Positions 16,533-28,000 are shown, counted from the first letter of the stretch. The stretch: DNA of 64,000 nucleotides from Saprospiraceae bacterium (GCA_027008645.1 JALVEE010000219.1:1-64000); one strand, 5' to 3'. Notes: a model not told the origin generated them from the letters alone. Numbers and translations: made by a program.

Positions 16533-17624
16533 TCAATGCACATAAACCCTCTTCACTCTTGGAGCTATTCTCGACAAGATTTCATATGAAATGGTATTGA
16601 CGGAACGAGCGCATTCTTGCAGGCTGATATTGCTGCCAAAAATCTCTACCTCATCACCTGTTTTGACACTATCCAAACCGCTTATATCAATATAACAAGT
16701 ATCCATAGAAACATTTCCCACAAAAGGGACTTTAGTTCCATTGACCCAAGCCATATTATTGTTGTTTCCAAAGATTCTAAATAATCCATCGGCATATCCC
16801 AATGGAATAATGGCTATTTTTCTATTGTTATTTTTTTTGTATCTAATACCGTATCCTATCCCATCTCCGGGTTTTATCGTTTTTATCTGAATAATTTTGG
16901 TTTTTAAAGTATGTACTGCTTTGAGTTCTTTTGAAATAATACCTGAGATATCATCTCCGTGCATCCCGATTCCAAGGCGAACCATATCAAAATGAGCTTC
17001 CGGAAATCTTATTATGCCGGCACTATTCAATATATGCCGCATTGGACTATTGGAAAGAACCGGTTGAATTTTATCGTACATTTTTTCAAACAATCGTATT
17101 TGCTTATATGTAAAACTATCCATTTCTTTATCCTCACTTGCTGCAAGATGTGAAAAAACAGATACTACTTTTATATTATTATTCGATTTTAAATATTGGA
17201 TTAATTCATTTATCCGGCTTTCTTCAAAACCAAGCCTGTGCATTCCCGTATCAAGTTTCAAATGAATCTTCAATTCGTCAATATCACATTTTTTAAACTT
17301 CTCAAATTGGCTAAAATCGTAAAACGCCGGTTCAAGATTATTTTCGAGCAATATTTTGAAAAAATCAATTTCAGGATTGAAAACCAATATAGGTTTTGTT
17401 ATCCCGTTTTGCCTTAATTCCACCCCTTCATAAGTATATGCTACAGCGAGATAATCTACACCTATCTTTTCATAAAACTTAGCCAACTCTATCGCACTTG
17501 ATCCATATCCCGATGCTTTTATTACCGCACAAAACTTCGTGCTCTGCCCTAAAAATGACTTGTAAATGTTTACATTATGTTCCAATGCATTGAAGTTAGT
17601 CTCTAATACTGTTCTTGACACCAT
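16533..17624 (-). CDS. alr: Alanine racemase
   Basis: The 363-residue PLP enzyme makes D-alanine for peptidoglycan. The cofactor lysine is K36 in AVIKASGYGS (usually VVKANAYGHG, so this site is somewhat divergent). The C-terminal domain has the IGYGIRYK segment with the expected catalytic Tyr, PLGYADGLFR and VGNVSMDTCYIDI. Length is normal. It lies 7 bp behind an FmdE-like gene, suggesting one transcript, and is convergent with the flippase (14-bp gap). The altered lysine context leaves normal catalytic residues in place, so activity is expected. Confidence 0.9.
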   Translation of the reverse strand: MVSRTVLETNFNALEHNVNIYKSFLGQSTKFCAVIKASGYGSSAIELAKFYEKIGVDYLAVAYTYEGVELRQNGITKPILVFNPEIDFFKILLENNLEPAFYDFSQFEKFKKCDIDELKIHLKLDTGMHRLGFEESRINELIQYLKSNNNIKVVSVFSHLAASEDKEMDSFTYKQIRLFEKMYDKIQPVLSNSPMRHILNSAGIIRFPEAHFDMVRLGIGMHGDDISGIISKELKAVHTLKTKIIQIKTIKPGDGIGYGIRYKKNNNRKIAIIPLGYADGLFRIFGNNNNMAWVNGTKVPFVGNVSMDTCYIDISGLDSVKTGDEVEIFGSNISLQECARSVNTISYEILSRIAPRVKRVYVH

Positions 17625-17631
17625 TTGCCCC

Positions 17632-18231
17632 TTACTGTTTTTTGGTTATAATCAAACCCTTATGCTTATTTAAAAGTATATCTTTGACTCTATTTTGCCA
17701 TATTTTTTTGAATTTTGACTGCTCGTCCTCCGTAGCTGTCCCACCAATACATTTTTGTAATAATGGAAGCATATCTTTATTTTGCTTTACTACTGATGGA
17801 TTATAAATCATTTTTATAGAATCTCCATTATACTCAAACTCAATGTCGCAATCCAAATTATCATCGTAAAACAATTTATTTTTTCTACTCATCCTCCCCC
17901 CAATACCTCCAAAACCACTTTCATCATTCACACCGAAAATATAGGCAGCTACATTTGCAACTACTCCATTAGTGCCATTCTCCTTAGATCCTTTTGCAAT
18001 AATCTTAATATTGCCTCTTTCGAGCAATTTACTTTCATTTGAAAAATAATCATTTGCCTTAAAACACATAAGATAAGCGCCGGCAACAGTTGGACACGAA
18101 TGTCCTGCAAACTTTACCACATCACTGTAATTAATTTCAATTATTCCATCCTCTATAGCTCCTAAAATATCACTTAAAGGATCATAAAGTTTGATTACCG
18201 GTATTTCTTTAAAAAAATCTGGATATTTCAT
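17632..18231 (-). CDS. FmdE-like domain protein of unknown function
   Basis: The 199-residue soluble protein has no signal peptide. Residues about 38-60 (YSDVVKFAGHSCPTVAGAYL) resemble the H-x-C-P motif of the FmdE/FwdE domain, first named from formylmethanofuran dehydrogenase operons but widespread outside them; many members bind metal through this Cys and His. A Gly-rich segment (GVNDESGFGGIGGRMSRKN) follows, and C122-like and C-terminal Cys residues may add ligands. It is directly upstream of alr (7 bp). I see no reason to link it to methanofuran; the function is unknown. Confidence 0.5.
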   Translation of the reverse strand: MKYPDFFKEIPVIKLYDPLSDILGAIEDGIIEINYSDVVKFAGHSCPTVAGAYLMCFKANDYFSNESKLLERGNIKIIAKGSKENGTNGVVANVAAYIFGVNDESGFGGIGGRMSRKNKLFYDDNLDCDIEFEYNGDSIKMIYNPSVVKQNKDMLPLLQKCIGGTATEDEQSKFKKIWQNRVKDILLNKHKGLIITKKQ

Positions 18232-18309
18232 ACTTCAATATATTAAAAAATTGTGAATATATGTTTCAAAGAACAAATATAATCAAAAACAATTAACCTG
18301 CATTTGGGT

Positions 18310-18543
18310 GGGTGTATTTAATTTTTTCGCATTGTGAGTTCTATCCATCGATTTTATGGAAAGATAATATTTCCCGCTGTACAGTGGGATAAATGTGAAT
18401 AACCGTGGGTGAAACCCGCGGTATCCGAACAAGTAAAATACAACTCCAGATGAGTTGAATATCCATACAACATAATAATTGATAATTGAACACCTTTCGG
18501 CGTTCATATTCCTTCTCAAATTTACCCCGCATTTCATACGGGG
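18310..18543. repeat. Repeat D: MITE-type left end followed by five hairpins
   Basis: Starts GGGTGTATTTAATTTTTTCG, matching the MITE terminal repeat in 17 of 20 positions. It then carries five consecutive short hairpins: TCCCGCTGTACAGTGGGA (18372), CCGTGGGT-GAA-ACCCGCGG (18403), CAACTC-CAGAT-GAGTTG (18441), GAACACC-TTTC-GGCGTTC (18488) and CCCCG-CATTTCATA-CGGGG (18525). No right end or target duplication was found. A fragment of the same core recurs near 23361. Hairpin-rich repeats of this kind are known in intergenic DNA of Bacteroidota and give spurious short protein predictions. Confidence 0.6.
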
Positions 18544-18730
18544 CTAATCATATTAAACCACAGTCGTGGTTTTGCTCTCTCATATATAAACCAAAAATGC
18601 GTTTTACACATTAATCCCCCAAATAAGTTTTTTTAGGGCTAATCTAATATAGTCGGCATCCTGAAATCATTTACCGAAACATACAGAGTAGCTTTTAACT
18701 TCAGATAAGGGGTACGGGCAGTTGTGCCAT

Positions 18731-18764
18731 AAAAAAAGACTCCCTTCAACGTTTTGAAGAGGAG
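18731..18764 (-). terminator. Intrinsic terminator of giant surface-protein gene 1
   Basis: On the minus strand CTCCTCTTCAA pairs with TTGAAGGGAG (one bulge, AACG loop), followed by TC and a run of seven T. It lies about 80 bp after the stop. The sequence just before it (TTTTTGGGAT) is shared with the terminator of the paralogue at 30742. Confidence 0.8.
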
Positions 18765-18842
18765 CCCATCCCAAAAACAGTAAACAAATCTTTGGTCAAA
18801 GTTTGCCGGTCTCTGTTCAAGACCGGCAACTTCAACTATATC

Positions 18843-21800
18843 CTATTTGATTAAAATCATTTTCTTTGTAGCTGTATAATCTCCTGTCTCAAGTCTGTAG
18901 TACAATACTCCTGAAACATTCAAGTCAGATTTCTTGATTCTTACAGTATTCATTCCTTTCTCGAAGTCTTTTGAAATTACTTTCAATACTTTTCCTGATA
19001 GATCGTAGATACTCATTGTACCGGTTGAACTTTCAGGTAAGTTGAAACTAATGTCAGTATAAGTTGAGAATGGGTTTGGTGTATTTTGATACAACTCAAA
19101 TGTATTCTCATCTGAACCTCTGAATTGCAACTTCACGTCCATTACTTCAAGATTGCTATTGTATGCTTCTTTCTTAGTAACACTAGAGTTAATACTCATG
19201 ATATCACTCAAATTAGCATTTTTAACAGCATTGAACTTAAGTGTAAACAATGGCTCATCTGTACTTGAAATAATTTCACTATTTTTATCCCAACTCATTG
19301 TCAATTTACCATTTGTTACTCTACTTGTACCGATATTTGAATTATTAACTTCAATCAACCCTGACTCAACTCCTTCAAATTGCATTGCATTCACATCAAA
19401 ATCAACAGTGTATTGGAATCCTTCAACATTATTGAAATCACTTGCATATACAGGTACTTCAACTTGTCCGGCTTGTACATTCATATCATCAACTGACAAT
19501 ACCAACTCATCAGCACTTCTCGCTTCAAGTACATTCAATGACATATTAACATCTCCCAATTTTATTCCATAGTAGTTTACAAACATATCATCAGTTGGCT
19601 TGATTTTCAAACCTTTTGGCAACTCGTCAGTCATTGGATGTGACGGATTAGCAAATGTGTAATCTTTTGGCAAGAATATCCATGATTCTCCAATATCATC
19701 TATACTTCCAAGTATCAATTTTCTGATTTTCAATATATCTGATGCTGTGATTTTTTTATCATTATTAACATTAGCAGCAATCATCTCATAAGGATTAGCA
19801 AATTTCTTGATTCCTAACAAATGCTTTTGAATCAACACTATATCCAAAGTAGTAATTCCACCTAAATCATCACCATCTTTACTCAATGCTAAATTGTAGT
19901 TTCTATTTGAATTTACATCAAATTCAAAAGTTCCGTTTGTGCTTGTATTCTGTGGGGCTTCTTCGCTTCCTTGTAATTCAACTTTGACATTGCTGATAGC
20001 CTCATCTTCTGTAGTTGTTACCATACCTGAAACACTTACCAGACCATCAGGAGCATCACATGCATGATTGTTGTCTTGGAAGTCTATGTTTGTGATACAA
20101 TAATCTTGAGTAATAGTACCATCAGGCAATAATGCTGTAACCCACATTTCAACCGGCTCTAAATGTCCAACAGCAGGATCAACTGAATACCAACTTGGAT
20201 CAGGATTATCATTTCCACAGTAATAAGTTCTTCTTACATCAGTTGTATCAGCGCTGAATGAGTACTTCAAATCATATCCACATGGGTGAGATGACTTAGC
20301 ACAACAAACTTCTACTAACTGAGCACCAACTTCTATCATAGCCCAATCAGCTATACCATCTGTACCTGCATCCAAAGGCATCATTTCAATAACTATATGA
20401 TCTATACATCTAGGTGTAGGTTTCTTGCAGTTCTTAATTGTGAAGAATTTATCACAAACAGCTTTGTTTCCGCATTGATCCCATACAGTCCATACTATTC
20501 TGTGTTTTCCTATCGGATATGTTCCACTTGCAGAAGCAGTAGCTCCTGAGATAATAGGATTAGCAAAAGTTTTTGAGTCCACGTCGAAAGAGCCATCATC
20601 GTTATAGTCTATTCTATATCTCCACCTTAGATTATCATCAGTAGTACATCCATCATGAGCAGACATTGACAATTCGATATATCCACCTTCACATTCTGAA
20701 TCATAAGTACAAGTCTCTTTATCTTCACATGTAGTTGTAAATTCAGGTGGTGTATTTTCACTTATCATTATTACTTGATCCCAAGACCATGTATAGAATT
20801 TACCAGCTAATTCAGGATGTTTAGGATATGGATTAGGATATCTTTGACACCAATCCATTACGGTCCAATGTCTGATTACTTTGAAGCAAACTCCTTCTGC
20901 ATCAAGTCTATCATCATTGAAATGGAATACATCATCTTTGTAGTTAGCTGCTACCATCGCACAGTTATCATCATTCATTATTGGATAACCGGTCACATCA
21001 GGTCCGTATGCAGCTTCGTTAGAACACGCTGTCATATTTTTATCTCTAGGCCATATGATATTATCATCTGTGAATGGATGAGGATTAAAGAAGTGAATAG
21101 TTTGTGTACAGCTTGCTGAACCATTAGGATCTGATACTGTGAAAGTTCTAACTATTTCTCCTGTATTACATTGTGTTCTATTATCAACAAAAACATCATT
21201 CATCTCAAGATTACAGTTATCTCTTGACCAACCATCTTTGAATTTGAAATTTGTCTCAGGCTTATCACAATCCCATGTGTCTGTAGAGATTTGTCTGTAT
21301 TGAGAACCATAATTACCACTAATTGTGTGTACTTCTCTATTGTCATATCCTTGTACTACTGTACCAAATGCTTCAGCTAATCCTGCTTTGTCAAGTACAA
21401 ATGGATAAGTACACTCAACACATATACTTGGAGGACAAGTTATTTGTGGAGGAAGTTTGTCTTGAACAGTTACTTGTACCATACAGTCATTATGTCTTCC
21501 TCCTTTGTCCCAAACTCTCATTATTACGGTAACAGGATCATCTGTTATATCATCGCAACAGAAAGTAACATAGTCAAAGAAGTTATTTACATCCGTATCT
21601 ACATGACCTTCACAATCTATTTTATTATCCATTCTTCTTACTCCAAAATGATCAATAGAACAGTCATCATATGATCCGCTATCAAATGATGGAGCAAAAA
21701 TTTGAGCTTCACCATCATATGTCAATGATACTGTAGTAAATTGTTGACAAACAGCAACCGGCGGTGTGTTGTCTTCAACAGTAACAGTCCATTCACACTC

Positions 21801-23150
21801 AGTCTTGTTTCCGCAATTATCGTAAGCAGTATAAGTAACAGTATTAACACCAAGAGGTAAATCTCTTGATACAGTGTGTTTTGTTTCATTTGTATCGGCA
21901 AACATCACAGGATGTCCCAAATCATTCATTACTGCAATAGTCCACACAGTGTGTTCATGACACTCGTCAGTAATGGTAGGAACAGGGAATGTATATCTTG
22001 CACCACAATCCAATGCACCTGCACTTGTAGGATCAAAATTACCTACTGTATTTGTTGTGATTGTTTCATTTTCCGGACAAACTATAACAGGAGGTATCGT
22101 ATCAACCACCTCTATTGTTTGGAAATTTGGGAAAGTGAATAACCATGGATAATTACAAGTTTGTTCAGTTACTGACCAAGTTCTAAGTACTTTCTCAATA
22201 CATGTTGGACAAGTATTAATAGTTACATCTATATATGTTGCGGCAACCTTACAAGCAAAATTACAATTATTATCTAAAACAACTGTATCTGTTGCATCAT
22301 GCTGTGCCTTTTCAAAATCAGTTGGAAAATTATCCGGATATACCAAGTAAGGCCAACCTGTCTTGTTTGGGTCAAAATCTCCATTTGTGTCTTTGTAAGA
22401 ATCAGCATCCTTACAAGAAATAGCAGTACCGTGAGCTTGTACCAAATCTTTTGGCCATTTTACCATAGCACCTAACTCCAATTGAGTTAATCCGGTAACT
22501 CTAATAACAATACTACATGTATCGGACTGATTTCCTGATTCATCTATTGCTATAAAGCTTCTGTCTATTATTCTATTTACTAAAGGATCTACAGTAGGAT
22601 CTGAACAATCATTGTCCCAAATCTTATCATCTATCTTTACTATATTAAGCTTATTATCAGGAGTACAGTTATCTGCAACTACCGGAGTATAAACTTCTTG
22701 ATCGTAGCATTTGATATCAATAGTATCAGTAGGGCATGTAAATACAGGAGGCATTTTATCCGCAACATCAAAAGTTAACATCGCTGAATTCAATACATTG
22801 TGTGCTGCATCATGAGCTTCTATCATCAACATATACGGCCCACCAATAAATGTATTATCCAAGACAGCATTTTCTGTCATCGGAATAAGTACGGTTGAAC
22901 CATCCGCGCTTCTTACTTCAAATTCATAGTGGTCAGCAACGGCGCATTTTGCTCCGTCATCTGTCAGGAACATATTCTCCATAAGCATAGCATCGCAATT
23001 GTCATCGCTTAGTATCACATGAACGTGATCTTCAGCGTTCAATTGGCATTGTGCATTCAGCTGTGTGACACTGAAAGAAGTGAACAAAAAGGCTACTATC
23101 ATCAGCCAGTTTTTCACTGTTTTAGTTTTTGTAAAATTCGTTTTCTTCAT
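18843..23150 (-). CDS. Giant T9SS-exported surface protein with HYR-like, dockerin-like and cohesin-like domains (1)
   Basis: The 1435-residue protein has a signal peptide (cleavage near QLNAQCQ), followed by about 1000 residues of repeated Cys-containing HYR-like immunoglobulin modules marked by phrases such as DKMPPVFTCP, DTIPPVIVCP, DNTPPVAVCQ and DKLPPQITCP. A dockerin-type calcium-binding pair follows at about 1088-1148 (GITTLDIVLIQKHLLG and ITASDILKIRKLILG), then a cohesin-like beta domain (about 1213-1344) and a T9SS type A sorting domain (about 1350-1435, from ELYQNTPNPFS). I prefer the ATG at 23150 to the one at 23159. A paralogue lies at 30812. Probably an adhesin or surface-layer protein; ligand unknown. 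Confidence 0.85.
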   Translation of the reverse strand: MKKTNFTKTKTVKNWLMIVAFLFTSFSVTQLNAQCQLNAEDHVHVILSDDNCDAMLMENMFLTDDGAKCAVADHYEFEVRSADGSTVLIPMTENAVLDNTFIGGPYMLMIEAHDAAHNVLNSAMLTFDVADKMPPVFTCPTDTIDIKCYDQEVYTPVVADNCTPDNKLNIVKIDDKIWDNDCSDPTVDPLVNRIIDRSFIAIDESGNQSDTCSIVIRVTGLTQLELGAMVKWPKDLVQAHGTAISCKDADSYKDTNGDFDPNKTGWPYLVYPDNFPTDFEKAQHDATDTVVLDNNCNFACKVAATYIDVTINTCPTCIEKVLRTWSVTEQTCNYPWLFTFPNFQTIEVVDTIPPVIVCPENETITTNTVGNFDPTSAGALDCGARYTFPVPTITDECHEHTVWTIAVMNDLGHPVMFADTNETKHTVSRDLPLGVNTVTYTAYDNCGNKTECEWTVTVEDNTPPVAVCQQFTTVSLTYDGEAQIFAPSFDSGSYDDCSIDHFGVRRMDNKIDCEGHVDTDVNNFFDYVTFCCDDITDDPVTVIMRVWDKGGRHNDCMVQVTVQDKLPPQITCPPSICVECTYPFVLDKAGLAEAFGTVVQGYDNREVHTISGNYGSQYRQISTDTWDCDKPETNFKFKDGWSRDNCNLEMNDVFVDNRTQCNTGEIVRTFTVSDPNGSASCTQTIHFFNPHPFTDDNIIWPRDKNMTACSNEAAYGPDVTGYPIMNDDNCAMVAANYKDDVFHFNDDRLDAEGVCFKVIRHWTVMDWCQRYPNPYPKHPELAGKFYTWSWDQVIMISENTPPEFTTTCEDKETCTYDSECEGGYIELSMSAHDGCTTDDNLRWRYRIDYNDDGSFDVDSKTFANPIISGATASASGTYPIGKHRIVWTVWDQCGNKAVCDKFFTIKNCKKPTPRCIDHIVIEMMPLDAGTDGIADWAMIEVGAQLVEVCCAKSSHPCGYDLKYSFSADTTDVRRTYYCGNDNPDPSWYSVDPAVGHLEPVEMWVTALLPDGTITQDYCITNIDFQDNNHACDAPDGLVSVSGMVTTTEDEAISNVKVELQGSEEAPQNTSTNGTFEFDVNSNRNYNLALSKDGDDLGGITTLDIVLIQKHLLGIKKFANPYEMIAANVNNDKKITASDILKIRKLILGSIDDIGESWIFLPKDYTFANPSHPMTDELPKGLKIKPTDDMFVNYYGIKLGDVNMSLNVLEARSADELVLSVDDMNVQAGQVEVPVYASDFNNVEGFQYTVDFDVNAMQFEGVESGLIEVNNSNIGTSRVTNGKLTMSWDKNSEIISSTDEPLFTLKFNAVKNANLSDIMSINSSVTKKEAYNSNLEVMDVKLQFRGSDENTFELYQNTPNPFSTYTDISFNLPESSTGTMSIYDLSGKVLKVISKDFEKGMNTVRIKKSDLNVSGVLYYRLETGDYTATKKMILIK

Positions 23151-23971
23151 GAGAACCATTGTTTTAAGTTAAAAAATACTGTTTATAGGGATGCCACATC
23201 ACCAATGACAATTGGTACATCTATCCCAAACAAATCAATTAATTTTTTGAGTTAATAAAATAAATCCGAGCAATGGCAAACCATCGCTTATACTATTATC
23301 ATACTACATCCCAATCAAAGGAATCTTTAAGGTTGGCTGCGTTGAACAATATGCCCTCACATAGATAATCCATATTTCCCGCTGTACATCAGGAAAGTGA
23401 AACCCTAAGCTATAAACAAATCAAGGCCGTCGCCAATCAAAGTCTATTAACCTAACATAATACCCAATAAATCATCTACGCTCTGCACACACCCTTCAAC
23501 ACAAATATGTAGTTTTCTTAGTTTGCAATTCTATATGCCGGACACATTCCATACATCAAATCAAATTGATGCAAGCAGCCGGCTTATATCAAACAGATAG
23601 TATATGTTTTTTAATAAAAATTTATCAAATCGTAAATAAAAATACTATTGATAAATCTTATCTATAAAAACTATTAAATACTATTACAAATTTGATATAA
23701 CAATATCTCATTATCATTAAATCACACAGGTTGGAATAATTGGCCTAAAATACAAATCGAATTAATCTTCTCAGTTATCAATTCAAATATTTTTTCCAAT
23801 AATGTATAGTTTTCTTATTATCACATTGCAAATATATAACTAATAATCATATGTGAGTAGAAAAGATATGCGGTATATTTTAGATTAATACATTTCGCTA
23901 TTTATATTATATTGTGATACAGGGTTATATAAAATATATTTTTTTATAATTTATAGGAAATTTATAAAAAA
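23151..23971. other. Long intergenic region upstream of giant gene 1
   Basis: About 820 bp without a gene. Contains a fragment of the repeat D core near 23361-23406 (ATATTTCCCGCTGTACA). The stretch 23580-23970 is very AT-rich and shows no further structure that I can support. On the minus strand TTGATTTG near 23230 is a possible -7 box for the giant gene. Confidence 0.4.
23361..23406. repeat. Fragment of repeat D core
   Basis: AGATAATCC, then ATATTTCCCGCTGTACA, then GTGAAACCCT follow the same order as in repeat D at 18362-18416 (AGATAATATTTCCCGCTGTACA ... GTGAAACCC). The hairpins are mostly decayed. Non-coding remnant. Confidence 0.5.
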
Positions 23972-24772
23972 TTAATTTTTATGATAAACTAAAAGAGGGA
24001 TAGATGAGTTCAATGCCAATTTTTTTGTTAAACTTTTGTGAAATAATTTATCCCAAAATTTCCTGTGCTTTGTTGCCATTATCAATACATCTATATTCTT
24101 GTCTTCTATACACTTATTTATACCTTTAATAAAAGAGTTTGACTTAATAGTATTTATTGTAAAGTTGAGGTTTTCTATTTCAGAGATTTCCGAAAATTCT
24201 TCTTTCACAATACCGGAGTTAGAGATATACACAAAATGTAAAGTTGATTTATTTCTTTTGGCAAAATCTACAGCGCTCTTCAAAATATCTTTTTCCAATT
24301 TTTCAAGATGAAAAGCATAAAGTATATTTTTTATAGGTCTAAAGCTTGTGTTTCCCGGAATCAAGAACACCGGACATTTAGCCTTAGAAGCCACACCTGT
24401 TGAAATTCCTCCAAAGAACTTATTGATAATATTATTTGACCCGGTGGAACCCATAACAATAAGATCATAATCTCCTGAAACTTTAACAATAGTCTCAACC
24501 GTGAAACCTATTTCCAATAAATTATCAATTTCCAAATTATAATCTTCAGCTATACTTGAAATTGAGGACAGCAGGTTTTGCATATTCTCTTTCTTCACTT
24601 CTTGCATTCCCAGTGAAGCATCTACAATCTCATGTTGTGCAGGGTCAAATGAGGGTTGATAAACATGCAGAATAGTAAAAACCGTATCTGTATTCTTATA
24701 AAGGTTCAAAGCATAAACTATTGCATTCTTTGACACAGTAGAAAAATCTGTTGGAATTAATACTTTTCGCAT
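23972..24772 (-). CDS. Universal stress protein, two tandem UspA domains
   Basis: The 266-residue cytosolic protein starts MRKVLIPTDFSTVSKNAIVYAL, a canonical UspA N-terminus. Domain 1 (about 1-140) ends with the nucleotide-binding type loop VMGSTGSNNIINKFFGGIST and CPVFLIPG. Domain 2 (about 145-266) is more divergent, retaining ILIMATKHRKFWDKLF-like and SIPLLVYHKN features but losing the Gly-rich loop. Two-domain UspA proteins of this length are common in Bacteroidota. It stands alone on the minus strand, divergent from the metalloprotease gene. Whether it binds ATP cannot be decided here. Confidence 0.9.
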   Translation of the reverse strand: MRKVLIPTDFSTVSKNAIVYALNLYKNTDTVFTILHVYQPSFDPAQHEIVDASLGMQEVKKENMQNLLSSISSIAEDYNLEIDNLLEIGFTVETIVKVSGDYDLIVMGSTGSNNIINKFFGGISTGVASKAKCPVFLIPGNTSFRPIKNILYAFHLEKLEKDILKSAVDFAKRNKSTLHFVYISNSGIVKEEFSEISEIENLNFTINTIKSNSFIKGINKCIEDKNIDVLIMATKHRKFWDKLFHKSLTKKLALNSSIPLLVYHKN

Positions 24773-24951
24773 GGTTTATTTTTTAATCCTTAAGAATATC
24801 TTCACCCAAAAAACTTTTAAAAGATAATTTCTGAATTCAAATCTATAAAAAAAATAAGATTTTAACTATTATTACAGCATAAATATAAAAAAATATTTTT
24901 TTTGGCATACATTTATAGAAATATTTCGTTGTATCTAGGTGTAGCTATTAA

Positions 24952-24981
24952 TTTGTTTTAATGGCATGTTTTTTATGTTTG
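24952..24981 (+). promoter_or_regulatory. Bacteroidota-type promoter of the metalloprotease gene
   Basis: TTTG at 24952-24955 and an exact TAnnTTTG box (TATGTTTG) at 24974-24981 are separated by 18 bp, close to the spacing of Bacteroidota sigma-A promoters. The preferred ATG is 48 nt downstream at 25030. Confidence 0.6.
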
Positions 24982-25029
24982 TATAATCAGAATTAACTAT
25001 TTTATAAATCCTAAAAGTATTTGTGTATT

Positions 25030-28000
25030 ATGAGAAAAATCTTACCCGTATTTTTTATTCTATTTGTTATCAATCTTTCAGCTCAAAATTTTTGGAGAGT
25101 TGTTGATGAGAGTTCTATTATCTTGGATAGAGATGCAGAGAGAGGAGTTATTCCTATTGACTACTCAAGCTATCATTTGGATATGAAAGCATTAGTGAAT
25201 TATCTAAAAAAAGCCCCTATACAGTTTAACAAGGAACACAAGTCAATTCCTGTCTATATTCCCATGCCTGATGGTAGCAATATGCTCTTTGATGTTGTGA
25301 AATCTCCTGTAATGATGAGCAAGTTAGCCCAAAAATTCCCAAATATTTCTTCCTACAAGGGAATAGCGCGCGATGATAAAAAAATAAATATCAGATTTAA
25401 TATTGGTTCAAAAGGATTTTTTGCTTCAATTTACAATAAGAAAGGAAATATCTATATCGATCCTTATGCAAGTGGCGTCAAGGACTACTATATAAGTTAT
25501 TATACCTACAATTACAAAGTTGATATAAGTGATATCAATCTAAGCTGTGGACTTGATTCTGATGATGTGATTTTTGATAAAAGTACAAATCTAAACGAAA
25601 TAAATTTTCCCGATGAACTCTTGGATTTCAGAGATGCTTCTGCTTGTGACTCGGTAAAACAATACAATTATAGACTTGCTTTGGCGTGTACGGGCGAATG
25701 GGGACAAAAACATGGAGGCACCAAGGAAGCAGCATTGTCAGATATGATCACTTCAGTCAATAGAATCAATCAGATATATGAAAACGAATTTGCTATTCAC
25801 CTCAATCTTATAGATGACAATGACAAATTGATATGGCTTGACCCGGATAATGATCCTTATAAGAATCCAACTATTGGAGGGGCTTTATTGGGCGAAAATT
25901 TTGATGCCATCAATAATACTATAAGCATGAAATCTTACGACATCGGTCATGTTTTTACCAATCGTTGTCAAGATGTTGGAGGTATTGCCAGGCTTGCAGC
26001 AGTATGCCAGACATATAAAGCTATGGGAGTAACTTGTCACTATTCCGATGATCTGAATTATATTGTCACCAATGTCACCTGTCATGAAATGGGACATCAA
26101 TTTAGCGCTAACCACACATTTAACAATTGTAGTGGAAACGAATCATTAGGTTCAGGGTTTGAACCGGGGGGTGGTACTACTATAATGGCATATTGTGGAC
26201 TTTGCGGTCCCAATGATGTTGATTACAAATGCCTTGAAACATTTCATTCGTATTCTATTCAGCAAGTAAAATATTATTCCAGAGAGGGCGGTGGTAGAAA
26301 ATGTGCAGAAAAAATATCCTCTGATAACACAGCTCCGGAGGTCAGCATAGATTATGACAACGGCTTTTATATACCAATACAGACGCCATTTGTTCTTAAA
26401 GGTAGTGCATATGATTGTGACGGAGATGATTTGGTATATTCATGGGAGGAAATAGACGCAGGTCCTCAATCAGATATTGGTCATCCGGAGGGTAATGCCC
26501 CTATTTTTACTGTTAGAGAGGTCTCTGACAACCCGGTAAGATATTTTCCTAATTTATACGATCTATTGTACAATCGAAGCAATAATTCTGAATTATTACC
26601 AACGTATGAAAGAGATCTCAAATTTAGATTTATAGCCAGAGATAATCACGAAGTTGCAGGTGGTACGGATTGGGTAGATATGAGTTTTAAAGCTGATTCC
26701 GGTTCAGGTCCTTTTTTAGTACGTTACCCAAACAATTTTTTAAAATTTAGAACAGGTGATTCTCTTAGAGTAAAATGGGATGTTGCAAATACCGACAACG
26801 ACAAAGTCAATTGTCAAAATGTAGATATTCTACTATCTGTGGACAAGGGTTATACTTATCCATACACTTTGAAATACAAAACGGCAAATGACGGAGAAGA
26901 ATTGGTCTATATGCCTGATACTATCACATCAAATGCCAGAATAATGGTAAAAGCATCCAACAATATATTCTTAGATGTCTGCAATTACAATTTAAAAATC
27001 AGGGAAAGGGAAGATACAAACTTCTTGTTTGATTTGGACGAAATTTCAGGTAGATTATGCTTGCCTTATTCAGTCAATTCCAAGATTTCCACAAGGGGGT
27101 TCAATGGTTATGAAGATTCCATTAAGTTCAAAGTAATAGGATTGCCTGAAAATGCGGAATACAAAATCACTCCGGAAATAATTAAGACAGGAGAAACCGC
27201 AAATATTGAATTCAATTTTGATAATGTCCAAAAAGACAGTTATTCAGAGGTATATGTACTCGGAATATCCACTAAGGGAGATACGGTCATAAGACCGATT
27301 ACTTGGGATATCTATTCCAATTATTATAAAGATATTAATGTTATTAGTCCGGAAGTCGGTAGTACCGGTCAAGCTCAAAATCCTGTTTTCAAATGGGAAA
27401 AAGATGTTGCATACGATTATGTAAACCTATATGTTTCTTCAGACCCCTCATTTCCTGAAGAAAAGACTTTTGTTCGCAACTATATTACTGATACATTTTA
27501 TCAACCGACAGAACTATTGGAATATTCCACTTTGTATTATTGGAAGCTAGAGTATGGAAATCCCTGTGGTACTGTAAGCCCTGACACACTCTATACTTTC
27601 TCTACTTTTGCAACGGATTGTAAAGACTACGTAGCAAATCTTACAGGAAAAGCACAAGATATAAAATCATCAGTAGTATTGCGTGATACGATAATCATTG
27701 AAGAAGATATTACTATAACCGATGTAAATGTAAAATTATCAGGAAGTCATACCAGATTCAGGGAAATATCAGCTTCATTAATTGCACCAAGTAATGATAC
27801 GATTCTATTGTTTAGACCCAGACCTTTCAATTATCAAGGTCCTTTCAATATGGCATTTGACGATCAAGCGTATTACAAGCTCAAATCTCCACCTAAGGGT
27901 ACCTTTAAACCTGACTCTCCTCTTTCAGTACTGATTGGTAAAAGTGGAAAGGGACCATGGACGCTTTTGATATCGGACAATAAGTATCAACAAAGTGGTA

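Larger units (their letters stand above)
18232..18842. other. Intergenic region rich in repeats
   Basis: Contains the hairpin-rich repeat D (18310-18543), a further hairpin AACCA-CAGTCG-TGGTT at 18556-18571 and the terminator of the giant gene (18731-18764). Two short open frames here (up to 84 codons) lie inside the repeat and look spurious. No gene is supported. Confidence 0.55.

Noticed and set aside
18283-18537. Open frames of 84 and 63 codons on the minus strand
   Set aside because: They lie wholly within hairpin-rich repeat D, overlap each other in two frames and have no start context. Such translations are typical spurious products of Bacteroidota intergenic repeats.
19153-19572. 139-codon open frame antisense to giant gene 1
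   Set aside because: It is a shadow of the repetitive, strongly coding frame on the other strand; the sense strand has signal peptide, domains and sorting tail.
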